Part shown: one piece after another, positions 36,176 through 45,098 of the stretch
Layout: each line of letters begins with the position of its first letter
Position numbering within the stretch: the stretch's first letter is position 1
Origin: Streptomyces globisporus
GTDB taxonomy: Bacteria; Actinomycetota; Actinomycetes; Streptomycetales; Streptomycetaceae
Reading direction: 5' to 3'
DNA: 64,000 nucleotides
NCBI GenBank assembly: GCA_014649555.1
Contig: BMTG01000003.1
Span: 310,001 to 374,000 of the forward strand
Translations under genes and position numbers: made by a program
Notes under the pieces: generated by a model
What the model saw: the letters and a program-made list of their open reading frames with translations, nothing else
Told to the model about the DNA's origin: nothing
The model's database searches: none

Positions 36176-36333
36176 GTGTACGGTAACCTTGGTCACGATC
36201 GATGACGGTTGCGAAAGGGGGTGCAGATGATGGGTCTCCGCTCCCACGGGGAGGCCGTCCCGTGGGATTTCATTCCGGTTTCGGCGGCTAGCCGGCGCTG
36301 AACACCACCCCCTTTGCCATCCGAGGAATCACC

Positions 36334-37203
36334 GTGACCGCTCGCCCGACCGCCCATCCCATGCACGCGATCGCCGGCACCTCGATCGTCGCCTTGGTCC
36401 TCGCCGCCTGCGGAGGCGGCTCTTCCAACGCAGATACGGCGGATGACGCATCCGCCTCGTCGGGGACGCTGTTCCACGTACACGGCCTGGGCGTCGATCC
36501 AGCCGACGGACACGTGTACGTCGCCACCCACAACGGTCTCTACACCGTGGCCAAGGGACAGAAGCCGAAGCTCTTGGGCAACCGCGAGGACGACTTCATG
36601 GGCTTCACCGTGACCGACAAAAACACCTTCGTCGCCAGCGGACACGGCGACCCTGGCAGCGGCCGCCCCGGCAACCTCGGCCTGATCGAGACCAAGGACG
36701 CGGGCCGCACCTGGACGTCCCGGTCCCTGTCAGGCAAGGCCGATTTCCACTCCATGGACTCGGCCAAGGGCACCGTCTATGGATACGAGGGAGGCCGCAT
36801 CCGGGTCAGCAGCAACCTTGAGAGCTGGGATGACCGGGCCAAGCTCGAGGCCCTCGACCTCGCGGTTAACCCCTCTGGGAGCAAGCTGCTGGCCACCACG
36901 GCGGACGGCGTCGTCGCCAGCACCGATGGCGGACAGACCTTCGGCAAGGCTGTCAAGCCGCTGCAGGCGTTTGTGTCGTGGCCCGCGGAGAAATCTCTAT
37001 TCGGCATCAGCACGTCCGGCGAGCTGAGCAGCAGCGCGGACGGTGGCACGTCGTGGAAGAAGCTCACGGCCGTTCCCGGCGGGCAGCCTCATGCACTGAC
37101 CGCGGTAAACTCCGACCACATCCTCGCGGCGACAACGACGGGCGTGTACGAATCGCGCGACGGCGGCAAGACCTTCTCCGAGCTGGCGCCGCTTACTTCT
37201 TGA
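36334..37203 (+). CDS. F510_1955 family lipoprotein, Asp-box propeller
   Basis: A 289-aa exported lipoprotein: the signal ends VLAACGGGSS (lipobox Cys near residue 29). Four Asp-box repeats mark a beta-propeller: TKDAGRTW, STDGGQTF, SADGGTSW and SRDGGKTF. FHVHGLGVDPADGHVYVATHNG opens the mature domain with its conserved HVHG. The family is named glycosylhydrolase-like but no catalytic residues are evident and no activity is established. GTG 36334 lies 160 bp after a BlaI-type operator/promoter. A decayed paralogue is at 46345-47063 next to DUF305 and DUF6153 genes, a common partnership in actinobacterial metal clusters. Confidence 0.85.
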   Translation: MTARPTAHPMHAIAGTSIVALVLAACGGGSSNADTADDASASSGTLFHVHGLGVDPADGHVYVATHNGLYTVAKGQKPKLLGNREDDFMGFTVTDKNTFVASGHGDPGSGRPGNLGLIETKDAGRTWTSRSLSGKADFHSMDSAKGTVYGYEGGRIRVSSNLESWDDRAKLEALDLAVNPSGSKLLATTADGVVASTDGGQTFGKAVKPLQAFVSWPAEKSLFGISTSGELSSSADGGTSWKKLTAVPGGQPHALTAVNSDHILAATTTGVYESRDGGKTFSELAPLTS

Positions 37204-37281
37204 CCCAGCTTCGCAAGGCCGACAGGCACCCGCTCAGCGGAAGCTCGCATCTGCGGGACTCTCCTTCACCACCGTGCGCTC

Positions 37282-38061
37282 CTATTCACCGTGCGGCAGA
37301 TCGGACGCCCCGAACGGGGCTTCGCCGCTGAGATAGCGACTCGGGGAGGTGCCGACAGTTCGCCGAAACGCGGCCAGGAAGGCGCTAGCCGTTGCGTACC
37401 CCACGGTGTGTGCGACTCGGGACACAGGCTGGCCTTCGGCGAGGAGAGACAGTGCGGCCCGCAGTCGCACATGAGTGCGCCAGCGATCGAAGTTCATGCC
37501 GGTGTCGTGGACGAACAACCGTGTCAGGGTGCGTCGGCTCACTCCGACGGCCCGTGCGTGCGCATCGAGGCGACGCGGGTCGGCGGGGTCGGCGAGCAGT
37601 GTGTCGGCCACGGCGCGTAGGCGGTCGTCGACGGGATACGGCACGTCGATGGGCGTGGTGGGCAGCGGGAGCAACAGGTCCAATACGACCGCCTCGGCCC
37701 GCAGTCGCGCGTCACCGGCCAGGTCCTCGCGGGCAAGGTGGGCGATCAGGTGGGCCAGCAGCCCGTCGACGCCGACGGGCGTGGGATCGGCCCAGTCCAA
37801 GCCGCAGCGGTCCGGTTCGAGGTAGAGGCTGCACAGAACCGCGTCGCGAGTCGCGCCGGTCCGGTGGACGACCCCTGCGGGCAACCACAACGCCCGTGTG
37901 GGCGGCAGAATCCAGTAGTCGTCGTCGACGGCGACGCCGAGCACACCACGTCGGGTCCAGGCCAACTGGTGCTGCGGATGGCTGTGCGCACGAGCCACTG
38001 CCCCGACGACAGGGGGAAGCTCCCGACGACGATCGCTCCTACCCCCCTGGGCGCCGCGCAC
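37282..38061 (-). CDS. AraC family regulator, cupin N-domain
   Basis: A 259-aa regulator. The N-terminal cupin-like sensor contains HSHPQHQLAWTRRGVLGV and ALWLPAGVVHRTGAT. The C-terminal AraC DNA-binding domain has two helix-turn-helix units: LDAHARAVGVSRRTLTRLF and SRVAHTVGYATASAFLAAFR followed by TVGTSPSRYL. It is divergent from a DHA2 transporter gene, 173 bp apart, which it probably controls. This type (cupin plus AraC, next to MFS) usually activates efflux of a small organic molecule. The start is GTG 38061; a slightly later one is possible. Confidence 0.88.
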   Translation of the reverse strand: MRGAQGGRSDRRRELPPVVGAVARAHSHPQHQLAWTRRGVLGVAVDDDYWILPPTRALWLPAGVVHRTGATRDAVLCSLYLEPDRCGLDWADPTPVGVDGLLAHLIAHLAREDLAGDARLRAEAVVLDLLLPLPTTPIDVPYPVDDRLRAVADTLLADPADPRRLDAHARAVGVSRRTLTRLFVHDTGMNFDRWRTHVRLRAALSLLAEGQPVSRVAHTVGYATASAFLAAFRRTVGTSPSRYLSGEAPFGASDLPHGE

Positions 38062-38233
38062 GCGACAGCTTCATCCATGCGTCCCAGCGTATGTCCTCAA
38101 TACGCTATGACCTGGCCCCGTAGCGCATCGCGGCCAATGCCGCGGGTGCATAGCCTCACCCCATGCAGATCACTCATCGGCCCCACAGGGCCCGCTATCG
38201 CTGTACGAACGTGCCGGCCAGGCCGACGACTGG

Positions 38234-39700
38234 ATGTCCGGTATGACCTCGACGCCGACTCGGGTCCAAGGCACCAACCGCCGTCGCGCCGCGCTGATCG
38301 TCCTGTGCTTCGTGCAGTTCATGCTCGTCCTGGACGACACTGTCGTGAGCGTCGCGCTCCCGAGCATCCAGGACGATCTCGGCTTCAGCACCGCCGGTCT
38401 GGCCTGGGTCGTCAACGCCTACTTCCTCGCCTTCGGAGGACTGTTGGTGCTGTTCGGCCGCGCGGCCGATCTGCTGGGCCGCCGACGTGTCTTCCTGGCC
38501 GGTATCGCACTGTTCGGCGCGGCGAGCCTGGCCTGCGGGCTCGCCCAGGAACCCTGGCAGCTCGTGGCCGGACGGTTCGTCCAGGGTGCGGGCGCGGCCA
38601 TGGCCAGCCCCGCCGCGCTGGCACTGATCACCCTCCTGTTCCCCGGCCCCGAGGAACGCGCCAAGGCTTTCGGCGTCTGGGGCGGCATCGCGGGCCTGGG
38701 CGGCACGCTGGGCCTGGTGATCTCGGGTGCGCTGACCGGTCTCGCATCCTGGCGCTGGATCTTCCTCATCAACCTGCCAGTGGCCCTATTGACCCTCGCA
38801 CTACTCCCCCGCCTGGTCGCCGAGAGCCGGGCCCACCGCCAGGCACACATCGACGTACCCGGCGCGGTGCTGGGCACAGGTACGCTCATTTCCCTCGTCT
38901 ATGGCCTGCTCCAGACCGGGGAGTCGGGCTGGGGCCACGCAGCCTCCGTCCTGCCCTTGGCTCTTGCCCTCGTCCTGACGGTCTCGTTCCTTGCGGTCGA
39001 GACGCGCACCGCCGAACCCCTTGTGCCGTTGGACTTCCTGTCCTCGCGGGTCCGCGCCGTCGCCAACGGTACGGCGCTGCTGTTTTCAGCCGCCTTCTAC
39101 GCGATGGCCTTCCTTCTGATGCTGCACCTGCAGACCGTTCTGGACTACGGTCCGCTCACAGCCGGTGTCGCCTACCTGCCCTACGGAGCCGGCATCTTCG
39201 TGGGCATGTGGCTCTCCTCCCGTGCGGTACTCAGGCTCGGGGTACGCCTGACCCTCGTCACAGGGTTTTTGATCAGTGCTGGCGGACTGCTCCTGCTGTC
39301 CGGCGTGGCAGCGGGCGACGGCTACGCATCCGGAGTGCTGCCTGGCATGCTCATCACGAGCCTCGGCTGCGGGCTGAGCCTGCCCGCCCTGACCATTGCC
39401 GCACTCACGGGCACCACTGGGGAGGATGCCGGCCTCGGCTCGGCAGTCCTGACCTCCGTTCAACAAGTCGGCGGCGCAGTGGGGTTGGCGGCTCTGGTCA
39501 CTCTGGCGGCGCGCCACAGCGACAACCTGGCCGACTCAGCCACCCCGCAGCATGCGGCGACGGAAGGCTTCTCGTTAGCGCTCACCGTCACAGCCGCCCT
39601 CCTTGTTCTCGGCGCCGGCCTCGCGGCCACTCTGCTCGGTCAGAATCAGCAAGCGGGTCACACGGTCGACACTCGCGAAACTTCAGCAGATCAGGGATAG
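38234..39700 (+). CDS. MFS transporter, DHA2 type
   Basis: A 488-aa multidrug-type transporter with 14 predicted helices. Signatures: FMLVLDDTVVSVALPSIQDDL in TM1 (motif D1 like), GRAADLLGRRRVFLAG (motif A), and GAGAAMASPAALALI in TM4. It is divergent from the AraC gene. Two in-frame starts, ATG 38234 and ATG 38243, are close together. It is not close in sequence to the other DHA2 gene at 20849, so it is not a recent duplicate. The substrate cannot be assigned. Confidence 0.9.
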   Translation: MSGMTSTPTRVQGTNRRRAALIVLCFVQFMLVLDDTVVSVALPSIQDDLGFSTAGLAWVVNAYFLAFGGLLVLFGRAADLLGRRRVFLAGIALFGAASLACGLAQEPWQLVAGRFVQGAGAAMASPAALALITLLFPGPEERAKAFGVWGGIAGLGGTLGLVISGALTGLASWRWIFLINLPVALLTLALLPRLVAESRAHRQAHIDVPGAVLGTGTLISLVYGLLQTGESGWGHAASVLPLALALVLTVSFLAVETRTAEPLVPLDFLSSRVRAVANGTALLFSAAFYAMAFLLMLHLQTVLDYGPLTAGVAYLPYGAGIFVGMWLSSRAVLRLGVRLTLVTGFLISAGGLLLLSGVAAGDGYASGVLPGMLITSLGCGLSLPALTIAALTGTTGEDAGLGSAVLTSVQQVGGAVGLAALVTLAARHSDNLADSATPQHAATEGFSLALTVTAALLVLGAGLAATLLGQNQQAGHTVDTRETSADQG

Positions 39701-39963
39701 CGGTCGTGCTTGCCCAATCCGGTGTTCACAGGTCGCTGACGGAAGCGGCACCTGACAGGCATCAGGAGACGGTTCGCAGAGGTCCGCGATCAGACCGATG
39801 GAGTCGGCGAACAACTTGAAGCCATAACGGGCGTTCGCTGGCAGCTCACGCCCGTCCCGCGACTCCGTGTCAGCCTAGGTGGAGACCTCGAACATCAGTG
39901 CAGACTCTTCGTATCCGCACAGATCGCGTGGTCGGCCGACACCTGCGCACCGACGACACGAGA

Positions 39964-40668
39964 TCACCGGGCGCCGGCGAGCGCTCGCGCCACCCCTGGC
40001 TCCTTCGGCCCGAGGAACTGGGGGTCCGGCTTGAAGACCGCGTCCAAGACCGCCTTGTTGGCTGCGAACATCTCGCGTGTGGCGCTGTAGTACCAGATCG
40101 TGTCGTGGTGGTCGGCCGCGCTGACGCCGTACGCGTCGACGCCCGCCTCCCGGCAGAGGGCGACCGCCCTGCGGATATGGAACCCTTGGCTGACCAGGAT
40201 GGCGCGGTCAACGCCGAAGATCTTCTTGGCCCGCACGCATGAATCCCAGGTGTCGAAGCCGGCGTAGTCGCTGACGATGCGAGCGTCGGGGACGCCGCGA
40301 TGGGTGAGGTAGCGGCGCATGGCGTACGGCTCGTTGTAGTGCTCACTGCCGTTGTCGCCAGTGACCAGAACCACCTCAACACGACCCTCGCGGTACAGTG
40401 CCGCCGCCGCGTCTAGGCGGCTGGCTAGAAAGATCGACGGTTCGCCGTTCTCAAACAGTCCTGCACCGAAGACCACAGCCACACCGGTGCTCGGGGCCTC
40501 GCCCGTCGTCCGCAGCCGCCCGTCCGCCGCTGTGAACACCCACATCGCGGGCAGCAGCGCCAGCATGCATAGGAGCATCATCGCCTGCACGGACCGCCGC
40601 TGCCCCGCGCGGGTGCGCGGCAGACAGGACCTGATGATGGCGCTTGCGTGTGGGCGCGGCAGGCGCAT
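39964..40668 (-). CDS. SanA/YdcF (DUF218) family membrane protein
   Basis: A 234-aa inner-membrane protein with one N-terminal helix (MMLLCMLALLPAMWVFTAA) and an external DUF218 domain. Conserved elements: VAVVFGAGLFENGEPS, ALYREGRVEVVLVTGDNG, then YAMRRYLTHRGVPDARIV, DYAGFDTWDSCVRAK and ILVSQGFHIRRAVALC. SanA in E. coli limits vancomycin entry at high temperature, and ElyC/YdcF members act in envelope assembly. It is divergent from the second BlaI/M56 operon, and an operator-like palindrome lies between them (40955-40973). Confidence 0.88.
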   Translation of the reverse strand: MRLPRPHASAIIRSCLPRTRAGQRRSVQAMMLLCMLALLPAMWVFTAADGRLRTTGEAPSTGVAVVFGAGLFENGEPSIFLASRLDAAAALYREGRVEVVLVTGDNGSEHYNEPYAMRRYLTHRGVPDARIVSDYAGFDTWDSCVRAKKIFGVDRAILVSQGFHIRRAVALCREAGVDAYGVSAADHHDTIWYYSATREMFAANKAVLDAVFKPDPQFLGPKEPGVARALAGAR

Positions 40669-40954
40669 GACAGTGATTCTCCCCGTTCGTGGGCAGCCGT
40701 GCTCGGCTGCGGCCTGTGCTCGGCGTCAGTCATGCTGGACAGCAACTGAACCTCCCCAAAACCATCCAGTAGAAGGGCGTCGTGGAGGGCTCCGGGCGCT
40801 GCAGGTCCTTCGATGTCCTGCAGGAAGCTCCGCCGCTCTACGTCCCGCCACCCTGCAGAAACAGCGCAGGCCGAGAGGCCCTCGGTCGCACTGTGTGGGT
40901 AGTCGGCAACGGTCGTCGTGCGGCTGCCGCACGCTAGATCACCATACACAAGAA
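40669..40954. other. Upstream region of sanA-like gene
   Basis: About 290 bases between the sanA-like start and the palindrome at 40955. No gene seen; it should contain the minus-strand promoter. Confidence 0.4.
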
Positions 40955-40973
40955 ACTACGTAGTAAATTAGTA
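40955..40973. promoter_or_regulatory. AT-rich palindrome before second blaI
   Basis: ACTACGTAGT (40955-40964) is a perfect palindrome, continued by AAATTAGTA. It contains BlaI-box half-sites (CTAC, GTAG, TTAG) but not in the CTAA-N5-TTAG spacing of the other sites, so assignment is less sure. It is 114 bp before the blaI start chosen here. Confidence 0.5.
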
Positions 40974-41086
40974 TCCGGCGGGAACGTGGCGTGGCCGTCG
41001 CTGTGGTGCGCGTCCGCCTCGCCGCGACCGATCGAACTGCCGTCTACCATGGCCTAACGTACATCGACAGCGGAAAGGGCGGGCTC

Positions 41087-41455
41087 ATGCGACGGCTGGG
41101 GGAGCTCGAGGCGGAGATCATGGACTGCCTCTGGCGATGGAATCGACCCGCGACGGTGCGTGAAGTCGTCGATGACATCAATGAACGCCGCCCTGTCGCC
41201 TACACCACGGTGATGACCGTCGCCACCATTCTCTTCAACAAGGGCTGGCTGCTCCGTGGCAAGCAGGGCCGGGCCTGGCTCTACACGCCGGTTCGCAGCC
41301 GGGAGGCGTACTCGGCAGCCCTCATGGAGGACGCTCTGGGTGCGAGCGAGGATCGCCCGGTCGCCTTGGCCCACTTCGTGGAGCGGATGTCCGAAGAAGA
41401 GGTCGCCGCTTTGCGGAGGGCGCTGCGGACCAATGGACGGCAGACCAGGGCGTGA
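41087..41455 (+). CDS. BlaI/MecI/CopY family repressor 2
   Basis: A 122-aa winged-helix repressor, the same length as and strongly similar to the one at 29791. GELEAEIMDCLWRWNRPATV, VVDDINERRPVAYTTVMTVA and the wing WLLRGKQGRAWLYTPVRSRE are directly superimposable on it. I chose ATG 41087, preceded by AAAGGGCGGGCTC, because MRRLGELEAE aligns with the start of its paralogue; the frame is open to 40991. It is GTGA-coupled to its M56 partner. With near-identical recognition helices (RRPVAYTTVMTVA versus TRPVAYTTVMTVA) the two repressors should bind the same sites. Confidence 0.92.
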   Translation: MRRLGELEAEIMDCLWRWNRPATVREVVDDINERRPVAYTTVMTVATILFNKGWLLRGKQGRAWLYTPVRSREAYSAALMEDALGASEDRPVALAHFVERMSEEEVAALRRALRTNGRQTRA

Positions 41456-42366
41456 ACGCCGCCCCCGCGCTCATCGGCTATGCGGCGGCCATCGGCTGTG
41501 TCGCCCCGCAGGCGATGCTCCGCAGCAGCTGGCCCCACCGGGCCCCCGCGCTTGCCGCATCCGTCTGGCACGCACTCGCCGTGTCCTTCGCAATCTCAGC
41601 CGCTCTGGCCGCCTACCAACTCGTATCCCCCACCGAACACCTTCACGCAGGACTGGTGGTGATACTGCATTCCTGCGGGGTTGTTCTCAGCATGGGCACC
41701 GGGGACCCCAACACCGCAGACCTGATGGCCATCGCCCTTCCTGTCGCTGTGCTTCTGGCCCTGATTCTTAGCTTCGCATTCCATGTCGCCCGGGGCCGCC
41801 GGGCGCGCTCCCGCCACCGCAGCGTCCTGGACATGGTGGGGCGCCACTGTGGGCAGCTGCATGCCACCGTGATCGAGCACGCCTCCCCTGCCGCATACTG
41901 CCTGCCTGGGCGTCGTGCGCGCATCGTCGTCAGCGAGGGTGCTGTACAGCTGCTTTCCGCGGCCCAGCTCGATGCCGTACTGGAACATGAGCGAGCCCAC
42001 ATTGTCGGCCGTCATCACTTGGTGTTCGCTGCCGCAGAGGCATTCGCCTCCGTCTTCGGAAGGGTGCCACTGGCCCGGCATGTCAAGGAGCAGACGGCGA
42101 TCCTACTGGAGATGATCGCGGACGACCGGGCGCTGCGCCGCCACTCTCACGATGTGCTCGCTTCCGCAATGTACGAAATGGCCGCGGCTCATGCGCCGAA
42201 GGGCGCCTTCGCCGCAGGCGGGCACAGTGTATCGGTGCGCATACAGCGTCTCCTCGGACCCCGCCGGGAAGCACATCCGGCACTCTGGGGGTGCGTCGCT
42301 GCCGCTGCCGTAGCAGTGCCACTACTTCCTCTGCTGATGGCTTTCTGCTCTCCCGGTCACGCGTGA
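41452..42366 (+). CDS. M56 family membrane metalloprotease 2
   Basis: A 304-aa paralogue of the protease at 30156. Three N-terminal helices, then the zinc site EHERAHIVGRHHLVF, the LLEMIADDRALRR acidic-ligand segment and a final helix. The segment EHASPAAYCLPGRRARIVVSEG matches QHDAPAAYCLPGRDPRIVIT of the other copy. There is no extracellular sensor domain. The GTG start overlaps the blaI stop. The two pairs at 29.8 and 41.1 kb point to an old duplication, not to one functional and one broken copy. Confidence 0.9.
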   Translation: MNAAPALIGYAAAIGCVAPQAMLRSSWPHRAPALAASVWHALAVSFAISAALAAYQLVSPTEHLHAGLVVILHSCGVVLSMGTGDPNTADLMAIALPVAVLLALILSFAFHVARGRRARSRHRSVLDMVGRHCGQLHATVIEHASPAAYCLPGRRARIVVSEGAVQLLSAAQLDAVLEHERAHIVGRHHLVFAAAEAFASVFGRVPLARHVKEQTAILLEMIADDRALRRHSHDVLASAMYEMAAAHAPKGAFAAGGHSVSVRIQRLLGPRREAHPALWGCVAAAAVAVPLLPLLMAFCSPGHA

Positions 42367-42456
42367 ACAGAGCGGCCCCGTTCACCGCTCCGCTTCACCA
42401 CTGTTTCGTGGGCCGCGGCGCATCCGACATGGGCGCGGCCTTCTTGCTGCGGCGGC

Positions 42457-44448
42457 TCACATCTCGCTCCGGGCCGGTGCGGCGGCGCGGTTCCAGGCGG
42501 CGTCGCGCAGCAGGCGCAGGCCGTTGAGGCCGACGATGACGGTGGAGCCCTCGTGTCCCAGGACACCGAGCGGCAGCGGCAGGTGGCCGACCAGGTCCCA
42601 GATGACCAGGCCGGAGATGAACACCCCGGCGATGACCAGGTTCTGGACCACCAGTCGGCGGGCCGCCCGGGACAGGCTCACGACGGTGGGGACGGTGCCG
42701 AGTTCGTCGCGGACGATGACCGCGTCCGCTGTCTCCAGGGCGAGGTCGGATCCGGCGCGGCCCATGGCGATGCCGGTGTGGGCGGCGGCCAGTGCGGGAG
42801 CGTCGTTGACACCATCACCGATGACCAGCACCTTGCGCCCAGCCGCCTCCAACCCCTGAACAGCGGTGACCTTGTCCTGGGGCAGGAGACCGGCGCGGAC
42901 GTCGGTGATGCCGACCTCTTCGGCAAGGCGGGCGGCGGCGCGCGCGTTGTCGCCGGTCAACAGCAACGGCGTACTGCCGGTCAGTGCGGTCAGGGAGGCG
43001 ATGGTGGCGGCGGCGTCCGGACGCAGCCGGTCAGCGATACCCAGCACACCGACAGGGGCACCGTCACGCTGGACGAGAACAGCGGTGCGGCCCTCGTCCT
43101 CCAGCCCGGCCACGATCGAAATGACGCAAGCCGAGGCCGCCTCGCCCGCGCCGTCCAGGAGGCGGTCGGGAGCGCCGACCGCGATCGTGCGGCCGTCGAC
43201 GGTGGCGGTGACCCCGATGCCAGGGGTGGAGGAGAAGTCCTGCGTGTCCGGGATGTTGAGGCCGCGGGTACGGGCGGCCTCGACGACGGCGCGGGCCAGC
43301 GGGTGTTCGCTGGATTTTTCAACGGCCGCCGCCAGCGCCAGCAGGGCGTTCTCGCTCAGGTCGGTGCCGGCCAGGGGGCGGATGTCGGTGACGCGCGGGG
43401 TGCCCTCCGTGAGGGTGCCGGTCTTGTCCAGGGCGATCGCATCGACCTGTCCCAAGCGCTCCATCACCACGGCGGATTTGACGAGCACGCCGTGGCGTCC
43501 GGCGTTGGCGATAGCCGACAGCAGCGGCGGCATGGTGGCCAGCACCACCGCGCACGGCGAGGCGACGATCATGAACGTCATCGCCCGTAGCAGTGAACTG
43601 GTCAGGTCCGCGCCGAAGCCCAGCGGGATCCCGAAGACGGCCAGGGTGGCGAAGACCATGCCGAGGCTGTAGCGCTGCTCGACCTTCTCGATGAACAACT
43701 GGGTGGGGGCCTTGGTCTCCGATGCCTCCTCGACCATCGCGACGATCCGGGCGATCACGGAGTCGGAAGCGTTCCGCTCCACCTTGACGCGCAGGGCACC
43801 AGTGCCATTCAACGTGCCGGCGAAGACCTCGTCCCCGGTCTCCTTCGCCACCGGCAGGGGCTCGCCGGTGATGGTGGCCTGGTCCACCTCACTCGCCCCG
43901 TCCAGGACGCGGCCGTCCGCCCCGACCCGCTCGCCGGGGCGAATGAGGATGGTGTCCCCAACGCTGAGCTCCGCCGTGTCAACCGTTTCCTCGCTCCCGT
44001 CGTCGGCCACGCGGGCCGCGGTGGTGGGCGCGAGGTCGAGCAAGCCGCGGACCGCGTCCTGGGTGCGCGCGGTGGCCAGCGCCTCCAGCGCGCCCGAGGT
44101 CGCGAAGATGACGATCAGCAGCGCACCGTCCATCACCTGCCCGATCGACGCCGCACCGATCGCGGCCACGATCATCAGCAGATCGACGTCCAGGGTCTTC
44201 TCCCGCAGCGCCGCAAGGCCCGCCCAGGCGGGCTCCCAGCCACCGGTCACATATGCCGCCGCGTACAGCGGCCCCCACGTCCACGCGGGGGCGCCGACCA
44301 GCTGGAGGGGCATTGCGATGAGGAACAACACCAGCGCGGCCAAGGCCCAGCGGGCCTCGGCCAGGGCGAGCACGCGCGTCCGGCGGCGCGGCACCGGCGG
44401 AGCGGCCGGAGACGTCCGTTCAGGGCGCTGGGTGAGTGCAGAAGGCAT
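42457..44448 (-). CDS. P1B-4-type heavy-metal ATPase
   Basis: A 663-aa metal-exporting P-type ATPase. The phosphorylation site is DKTGTLTEG; the actuator loop TGEP is in ATITGEPLPVAKETGDE; the hinge is VIGDGVNDAPALAAA. The membrane metal site is SPC (MIVASPCAVVLATMPPLL) and helix 8 has HEGSTVIVGLNGLRLL. SPC plus HEG(G/S)T defines subgroup P1B-4, whose members export Co, Ni, Zn or Fe(II) (CtpD/CtpJ, PfeT) rather than Cu(I), which needs CPC. There is no N-terminal metal-binding domain. The start at 44448 is chosen over 44505 because family similarity begins there. It is divergent from an ArsR sensor with an operator between. Confidence 0.92.
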   Translation of the reverse strand: MPSALTQRPERTSPAAPPVPRRRTRVLALAEARWALAALVLFLIAMPLQLVGAPAWTWGPLYAAAYVTGGWEPAWAGLAALREKTLDVDLLMIVAAIGAASIGQVMDGALLIVIFATSGALEALATARTQDAVRGLLDLAPTTAARVADDGSEETVDTAELSVGDTILIRPGERVGADGRVLDGASEVDQATITGEPLPVAKETGDEVFAGTLNGTGALRVKVERNASDSVIARIVAMVEEASETKAPTQLFIEKVEQRYSLGMVFATLAVFGIPLGFGADLTSSLLRAMTFMIVASPCAVVLATMPPLLSAIANAGRHGVLVKSAVVMERLGQVDAIALDKTGTLTEGTPRVTDIRPLAGTDLSENALLALAAAVEKSSEHPLARAVVEAARTRGLNIPDTQDFSSTPGIGVTATVDGRTIAVGAPDRLLDGAGEAASACVISIVAGLEDEGRTAVLVQRDGAPVGVLGIADRLRPDAAATIASLTALTGSTPLLLTGDNARAAARLAEEVGITDVRAGLLPQDKVTAVQGLEAAGRKVLVIGDGVNDAPALAAAHTGIAMGRAGSDLALETADAVIVRDELGTVPTVVSLSRAARRLVVQNLVIAGVFISGLVIWDLVGHLPLPLGVLGHEGSTVIVGLNGLRLLRDAAWNRAAAPARSEM

Positions 44449-44506
44449 AGCGAAAGGCCCCTCACGGGTGCAGTGGTGGCGAGCACCTCCACCGTACAGG
44501 AACATC

Positions 44507-44520
44507 TGAACAGGTCTTCA
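44507..44520. promoter_or_regulatory. ArsR/SmtB-type operator
   Basis: TGAACAGGTCTTCA, with arms TGAA and TTCA, lies within ACATCTGAACAGG, recalling the TGAACANNNGTTCA boxes of SmtB/CzrA-type repressors. It is 7 bp before the arsR start and 59 bp before the divergent ATPase start. Confidence 0.55.
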
Positions 44521-44526
44521 CGTGTA

Positions 44527-44928
44527 ATGAGTAGGATGGGCGGCATGGGTCATGGAGCTGATGCCAGGCACACCGCCACCACCCGCGAGCGCCTGGACGC
44601 CGTGGGGACCGCGGACGTTGCTGCCACCCTTCAGGCCCTGGCGACCCCGTCGCGGCTGCGCATCCTGGCCCGCCTCCAGGAGGGGCCGTGCGCGGTCGGT
44701 GACCTCGCCGATGAGGTGGGCATGGAAGCCTCCGCCTGCTCCCACCAGCTGCGCCTGTTGCGCAACCTGGGCCTGGTCACCGGTGAACGCAACGGCCGCT
44801 CCATCGTCTACGCCCTGTACGACCACCACGTCGCCGAACTCCTCGACCAAGCCCTCTTCCACGTCGAGCACCTTCGCCTCGGCCTGCGGGACACTCCCGC
44901 CGACGAGCCGGTGAACGCCGCACTCTGA
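44527..44928 (+). CDS. ArsR/SmtB metal-sensing repressor
   Basis: A 133-aa winged-helix repressor. The DNA-binding helix is GDLADEVGMEASACSHQLRLL, and the wing is GLVTGERNGRSIVYALY. The C-terminal helix carries DHHVAELLDQALFHVEH, that is D99-x-H101 and H112-x-x-H115. This DxHx10HxxH arrangement is the alpha-5 sensor site for Zn, Co or Ni in CzrA, SmtB and NmtR. It fits the P1B-4 ATPase on the other side of the operator, so metal binding should release the exporter gene. Starts at 44527, 44536 or 44545 are all possible. C71 in the recognition region is probably not a ligand. Confidence 0.9.
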   Translation: MSRMGGMGHGADARHTATTRERLDAVGTADVAATLQALATPSRLRILARLQEGPCAVGDLADEVGMEASACSHQLRLLRNLGLVTGERNGRSIVYALYDHHVAELLDQALFHVEHLRLGLRDTPADEPVNAAL

Positions 44929-45098
44929 CCCGCCTGGCCACGGCTTGGTAAGGGGGGTGCGACCGGCTTGCGACACGGGCAGCGCCGCATCGCCCCCGCA
45001 GTGCCCAACCGCCCCGACACACCCTCGCCCCCATTGCTCGTCCCAGCGACCAGCCGGCCGGGCTGCGGTTCGTGGGCGGCTGCTCGTAGGATGGGCGC

